Shown: in pieces, positions 60,629 through 64,000 of the stretch | Layout: every line of letters begins with the position of its first letter | Position numbering within the stretch: the first letter of the stretch is position 1 | From: VRUE01 sp035260485 | Lineage (GTDB): Bacteria > Actinomycetota > Thermoleophilia > Solirubrobacterales > 70-9 | Assembly (NCBI GenBank): GCA_035260485.1 | Contig: DATFVC010000048.1 | Coordinates: forward strand, 1 to 64,000 | Length of the DNA stretch: 64,000 bases | Reading direction: 5' to 3' | Notes under the pieces: generated by a model | Database searches by the model: none | The model's input: only the letters and a program-made list of their open reading frames with translations | Told to the model about the DNA's origin: nothing | Translations under genes and position numbers: made by a program

Positions 60629-62263
60629 GTGTCACCGACCGACTCCATAGCTGAGCTGCGCGCCGCTGTCCAGCAGGCGGCGCGGGCGCTGCGCGATGGC
60701 GAGGCCACCGGGCCTGAGCCCACTTTGGACCGCCCGCCGAAGCCGGAGCTGGGCGACTACAGCTCGAACGCCGCGATGTTGCTGGCGGCGCCCCTGGGCG
60801 AACCCCCCCGCGACGTTGCGATCCGGCTCGGCGCCGAGCTCGAGCGCGAGCTGGGGGCCGAGGGCAACATCGATCGGGTCGAGGTGGCGGGCCCTGGGTT
60901 CGTCAATCTCTTCCTCTCCGATGAGTGGTACCGGCGGGCGATGGCGCGCCTGGGGGCGGCCGGCAAGAGCCTCGGCCCTGCGCCGGTCTCTTCTCCAGAG
61001 CGCATCCTGGTCGAGTACGTCTCCGCCAATCCGACCGGCCCCCTCCACGTCGGCGGTGGCCGCCACGCCGCCTATGGCGACGCCCTGGTCCGCCTGCTGA
61101 GGGCGGTCGGGCACGAGGTCGAGAGCGAGTACTACGTCAACGACGCAGGCGGGCAGGTGCAGCGCTTCGCCGCCTCGATTGCTGCCGCGATGCGCGGCGG
61201 CGAGCCACCGGAGGAAGGCTACGAAGGCGACTACGTCGCCGATCTGGCCGAGCGCTTGGACGCCGAGGGCATCGATCCTGGCGACGCCGATGCGGTCGGG
61301 CGGAGCGGCATCGAGCTGATCCTCGAGGGCGTGCGCGCCACGCTCGATCGCTTCGGAGTCGGCTTCGACAACTGGTTCTCGGAGCGCAGCCTTTACACGA
61401 ACGGTGAGGTTACGGCGGCCCTGGAGCTGCTCGAGCAGCGCGGCCACACCTATAAGAGCGAAGGAGCGCTGTGGCTGCGCAGCACCGATTTCGGCGACGA
61501 CAAGGACCGCGTGCTGATCAGGGCCGGCGGCGAGCCGACCTATCTCGCCGCCGACGTCGCCTATCACCGCGACAAGATGGAGCGGGGCTTCGAGCGGCTG
61601 ATCAACGTGCTCGGCGCCGACCATCACGGCTATGCGCCCCGACTGCGCGCTGCGATCGCCGCCCTCGGCGCCGACCCAGAGATGCTGGAGGCGCTGATCA
61701 TGCGGCTCGTCCACATCGTCGAATCGGGAGAGCGGGCGCAGATGTCGAAGCGCAGTGGTGACTTCGTCTCGCTCGACGAGCTGGTCGACGACATCGGCGT
61801 CGACGCGGCCCGCTGGTTCATGCTCTGGCGCAGCCACGACACCACGGTCGACCTCGACCTGGAGCTGGCGCGGCGCGAGTCCAGCGACAACCCCGTCTAC
61901 TACGTGCAGTACGCGCACGCGCGGATCGCCAGCATCCTGCGCAAAGCCGGCGGCGAGGCGGGGGAGGCCGGTGCGCCGACCCCGGGCACGCCGCTGGAGC
62001 CGGCCGAGCGCGACCTGGTCAAGCGCCTGCTCGAATTTCCCGAGGAGGTTCGCGAGGCGGCGTCCCGGCGCGCCCCCCACCGAATCTGCGCCTACTCGAC
62101 CGCAGTTGCCGCTGACTTCCACGCCTTCTACCGCGACTGCCAGGTCGTCGGCGCCGAGGGAGAGGGGGTCGAGCGCTCGCGGCTCGGCCTCTGCCAGCTC
62201 GCGCAGCGGACGATTGCCGCTTCGCTGGGCTTGCTCGGCATCTCCGCGCCCGAGAAGATGTGA
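60629..62263 (+). CDS. argS: Arginyl-tRNA synthetase
   Basis: GTG 60629 gives 544 residues; a longer frame upstream covers the phosphoesterase gene and is not used. The N-terminal additional domain (about 1-105) recognises the D-loop of tRNA-Arg. SANPTGPLHVGGGRHAAYGD carries the HIGH-like motif (HVGG), and QMSKRSGDFVSLDEL is KMSKS-like. The DALR anticodon-binding domain (about 425-544) includes VYYVQYAHARIASILRKAG. It overlaps the next gene by 4 nt. Confidence 0.96.
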   Translation: MSPTDSIAELRAAVQQAARALRDGEATGPEPTLDRPPKPELGDYSSNAAMLLAAPLGEPPRDVAIRLGAELERELGAEGNIDRVEVAGPGFVNLFLSDEWYRRAMARLGAAGKSLGPAPVSSPERILVEYVSANPTGPLHVGGGRHAAYGDALVRLLRAVGHEVESEYYVNDAGGQVQRFAASIAAAMRGGEPPEEGYEGDYVADLAERLDAEGIDPGDADAVGRSGIELILEGVRATLDRFGVGFDNWFSERSLYTNGEVTAALELLEQRGHTYKSEGALWLRSTDFGDDKDRVLIRAGGEPTYLAADVAYHRDKMERGFERLINVLGADHHGYAPRLRAAIAALGADPEMLEALIMRLVHIVESGERAQMSKRSGDFVSLDELVDDIGVDAARWFMLWRSHDTTVDLDLELARRESSDNPVYYVQYAHARIASILRKAGGEAGEAGAPTPGTPLEPAERDLVKRLLEFPEEVREAASRRAPHRICAYSTAVAADFHAFYRDCQVVGAEGEGVERSRLGLCQLAQRTIAASLGLLGISAPEKM

Positions 62264-62877
62264 AGGTCCTGGCGGAGATCCCGCCCCGCTCGTCCTCCGA
62301 CCTCAACACAGGGGCGCTGCGCCGCCGTGACCTGGAGGCATTCGGAGGGCTGCTCGAGGAGCTGCGCGGCGCTCGCTCCGTGCTGGTGACGGGGCTGGCG
62401 CCAGGCCGGCGCCAGGCAGCGGTTGGGCTCGCGGCCGCGGCCGCGGCCGCGGGGACCCGCACCGCGCTCCTGGAGTGCGATCTGGTCGAGCCTGGCCTCG
62501 CCGACGCGCTGGGCCTCGCCAACGCGCCCGGGCTTCACGAGTACCTGCGCGGGAGCGCGGACTCCGATTCAATCCTGAAGCCGGTCGTCCTCGCCGGGCC
62601 CGGTTCGACCGCTGCGACCGAGCCGCTGGTCTGTGTCGTCGCCGGTCGGCCCACGTCCGACGGCCCCCGCCTGTTCGCCTCAGACGCGTTCGCGCAGGCG
62701 CTGTCGGGCCTCTGCGCGGCTTATGACCTCCTTGTGGTCGATGGACCGGGGCTGGACCAGTGGAGCTCGCTGACTCTGGTGATGGCACACGCGGACATGA
62801 CGATCGCCTGCCTCGGCCGGGCGGATTCACGGCGTCAGCTCTCAGTTCCGGTGGCCGGGATCGTGATCCAGGGTTGA
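62260..62877 (+). CDS. CpsD/Wzc-like P-loop protein with degenerate Walker A
   Basis: The 205 residues align in layout with bacterial tyrosine kinases/ParA-like ATPases: VTGLAPGRRQAAVGLA at the Walker A position, LLECDLVEPGLADALGL at Walker A', GLHEYLRG and LLVVDGPGLDQW at Walker B. The P-loop lacks the GK[ST] core, reading APGRRQAAV, so ATP hydrolysis is doubtful. The Tyr cluster of BY-kinases is also absent. It could be a scaffold or pseudo-enzyme. GTG 62260 overlaps argS by 4 nt. Confidence 0.72.
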   Translation: MKVLAEIPPRSSSDLNTGALRRRDLEAFGGLLEELRGARSVLVTGLAPGRRQAAVGLAAAAAAAGTRTALLECDLVEPGLADALGLANAPGLHEYLRGSADSDSILKPVVLAGPGSTAATEPLVCVVAGRPTSDGPRLFASDAFAQALSGLCAAYDLLVVDGPGLDQWSSLTLVMAHADMTIACLGRADSRRQLSVPVAGIVIQG

Positions 62878-62887
62878 GCGCCTGGGC

Positions 62888-63358
62888 TCAGAGGTCGTAG
62901 CGGGCGAGATCGGCCTCGAGTCGCTCGGCGTCTTCGCCTTGCGGACCGCCCGCCGCGGCGGAGCCTCCATGTCCCGGCGGATTCGCGGCGCGCCGCCAGC
63001 GACGCACGCCAAGAGCGAGCCCCACAGCGGCCAGCACAAATGCGATCGCCGGCACGAGATAAGCGGAAAGGTCGAAGCCGGAGTTGCCCGGCAGCGCCAG
63101 CACCGCCCGTCCGTATTGGGCGACCAGGATGTCTTTGATCTCGGCCTTGGTTCTGCCTTCGGCGATCAGCCGCTTGACCAGGACTCGCTCGCGTTGCGCC
63201 TGCGGCGATTCCGCCAGCTCCAGCAAGGTGCCGCAGATCGGGCACATCACCTCGTCTTCGACATCGGTGATGCTCGTCTGCGGCGTTGCCGCTGGGGCGG
63301 GAGAGGCGAGTGCCAGCAGCGCCAGCGCCGCGACGATCATCAGGGCGGCTCGCCTCAT
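62888..63358 (-). CDS. ccmH: Cytochrome c maturation protein CcmH (CycL-like)
   Basis: CcmH helps reduce apocytochrome c for haem attachment. The 156 residues have a signal peptide (about 1-23), the redox motif MCPICGTLLELAESPQAQRER and a C-terminal membrane segment (about 97-118, SAYLVPAIAFVLAAVGLAL). The RVLVKRLIAEGRTKAEIKDI helix and QYGRAVLALP are typical. The start overlaps the ccmG stop by 4 nt. Confidence 0.94.
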   Translation of the reverse strand: MRRAALMIVAALALLALASPAPAATPQTSITDVEDEVMCPICGTLLELAESPQAQRERVLVKRLIAEGRTKAEIKDILVAQYGRAVLALPGNSGFDLSAYLVPAIAFVLAAVGLALGVRRWRRAANPPGHGGSAAAGGPQGEDAERLEADLARYDL

Positions 63359-63876
63359 GGGCGCCCTTCGACGATCGGCACGACGTTGTGCTCGAGGAAG
63401 TCTCGGTCGACGGGCCCGCGCCAGATCAGCGCCAGGCGGCCTCGCGGGTCGACGAGGAAGTTCTCGGGGACACCGGTCGAGCCAAAGGCGGCGCTGCGCT
63501 CGTCGCCTACGGAGCGCAGCTGCCGGTAGCCGACCTGGTATTCACGCAAGAAGGCGAGCGCGTCGTCGCTGTTGTCCTGGACGTTGATGCCGAGCACGCT
63601 GACACCACGCTTGCGGTAGCGCTGAGCGAAGCGGTCCAGCTCCGGCGCCTCTTGCCGGCAGGGGATGCACCAAGAGGCCCAGAGGTTGACCAGCACCCAG
63701 CGGCCCCGGTAGTCGGCGATCGAGCCTTGACCGGGCCCGCCAAGGACCGGCAGCACCCGATCGGGGGCGGGTTCGCCAACAGCGATCTTCGCCTCGCCCT
63801 TGCTCAGCAAGCCGAAGCCGAGCAGGCCGATAACGGCGCAGACGGCAAAGAAGGCGAGGAAGGCGCGAGCGCTCAT
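63355..63876 (-). CDS. ccmG: TlpA/DsbE-type thiol-disulfide oxidoreductase (CcmG-like)
   Basis: This membrane-anchored thioredoxin-fold protein has 173 residues. The anchor is at about 5-25, and the active site is WASWCIPCRQEAPEL. The central insert DNSDDALAFLREYQVGYRQL and cis-Pro region GVPENFLVDPRGRL match CcmG/ResA proteins that keep CcmH and apocytochromes reduced. It forms a two-gene unit with ccmH; ccmF and ccmE are not visible. Confidence 0.94.
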   Translation of the reverse strand: MSARAFLAFFAVCAVIGLLGFGLLSKGEAKIAVGEPAPDRVLPVLGGPGQGSIADYRGRWVLVNLWASWCIPCRQEAPELDRFAQRYRKRGVSVLGINVQDNSDDALAFLREYQVGYRQLRSVGDERSAAFGSTGVPENFLVDPRGRLALIWRGPVDRDFLEHNVVPIVEGRP

Positions 63877-63916
63877 GGCCAGCGAACACTAGCCCTCACG
63901 CCTTCCTGGCTGGTCG

Positions 63917-63922
63917 TAGAAT
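63917..63922 (+). promoter_or_regulatory. Candidate -10 box before the tRNA-Gly-like sequence
   Basis: TAGAAT lies 12 nt before the first base of the tRNA-like sequence, suitable spacing for a processed tRNA precursor. No good -35 box is visible. Confidence 0.35.
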
Positions 63923-63933
63923 CAGGCGCTGAC

Positions 63934-63974
63934 GCGGACGTAGCTCAGTTGGTAGAGCGCGAGCTCCCAAGCTC
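63934..63974 (+). tRNA. tRNA-Gly-like 5' half, truncated or internally deleted
   Basis: The sequence starts GCGGACGTAGCTCAGTTGGT, an acceptor strand and D-arm of a tRNA. GAGC closes the D stem, and CGAGC-TCCCAA-GCTC follows as the anticodon arm. A CCC anticodon would make it tRNA-Gly, but the loop has six bases instead of seven. After 63974 the sequence has no T-arm (no GGTTCRANTCC) and no acceptor 3' strand within the remaining 26 nt. It is therefore a damaged tRNA gene, an att-like fragment, or an assembly effect at the window edge. Confidence 0.5.
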
Positions 63975-64000
63975 AGCCCAAACGAGAACGGGGGAGAACA

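Noticed and set aside
63961..64000. Group I intron start in the tRNA-Gly-like sequence
   Set aside because: Only 26 nt follow the break and no conserved P/Q core can be seen, so the idea is kept only as one alternative.

Overview
This is a gene-dense, high-GC stretch with many GTG/TTG starts and 1-8 nt gene overlaps, typical of Actinomycetota. The gene content (prfB, ftsEX, smpB and ssrA together, Tad-type pseudopilins, an allene-oxide-cyclase-like lipoprotein, a PHP protein with a glycosyltransferase tail, COG4315 secreted repeats) and the protein style suggest Thermoleophilia (Solirubrobacterales-like). That placement is inference. No rRNA, CRISPR array or insertion sequence was seen.

Layout. 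1-7.9 kb: the end of release factor 2, a Glu-rich exported protein, an ECF sigma factor coupled to an O6-alkylguanine methyltransferase, NAD synthesis (nadC, nadA) around an Fpg/Nei glycosylase, transketolase, and an SseB-like membrane protein. 8-16.5 kb: a compact division and RNA quality-control block, ftsE-ftsX-S41 protease-RNase R-smpB, followed by a Pro-rich membrane/HhH protein, a disulfide flavoprotein and tmRNA (the partner of SmpB). 16.5-26 kb: mixed metabolism (NmrA-like, DUF1697, OsmC, GAP family, ABC-F, P450, PurU, Rpf-like, HD).

26-38 kb is a phosphate and polyphosphate island: an OmpR-type regulator lacking the phosphoacceptor Asp, pstSCAB-phoU, ppx, two half-CHAD genes, a shrunken PHP/glycosyltransferase gene, ppk1, a DUF47 protein and a Pit transporter. 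Two candidate Pho boxes with 11-nt periodicity precede pstS and the PHP-ppk pair. Together these genes import phosphate, store it as polyphosphate and release it again.

38-42 kb carries TadE-like pseudopilins and a TadG/D,D-carboxypeptidase/lytic-transglycosylase fusion. The two transcription units start behind an identical 29-nt leader at identical spacing. 41.7-46.2 kb is an accessory patch: EVE-HNH type IV nuclease, MaoC, remnants of a HigBA toxin-antitoxin pair split by a lipoprotein gene, GNAT, Nudix and a cupredoxin. 46.3-57.9 kb: enoyl-CoA hydratase, uvrC-rapZ, an ABC exporter where yvcK-whiA would be expected, then the lower-glycolysis operon gap-pgk-tpiA-gpmI and tgt. 58-64 kb: PknB-like kinase with a lipoprotein and a phosphoesterase, argS with a degenerate BY-kinase-like protein, ccmG-ccmH, and a truncated tRNA-Gly-like sequence at the window edge.

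The most unusual signals are a family of 100-126 nt nested inverted repeats between genes, the 29-nt Tad leader duplicate, the phosphoacceptor-less regulator beside candidate Pho boxes, the split and shrunken genes in the polyphosphate island, and a GAA/AAA codon preference in several genes for exported proteins.
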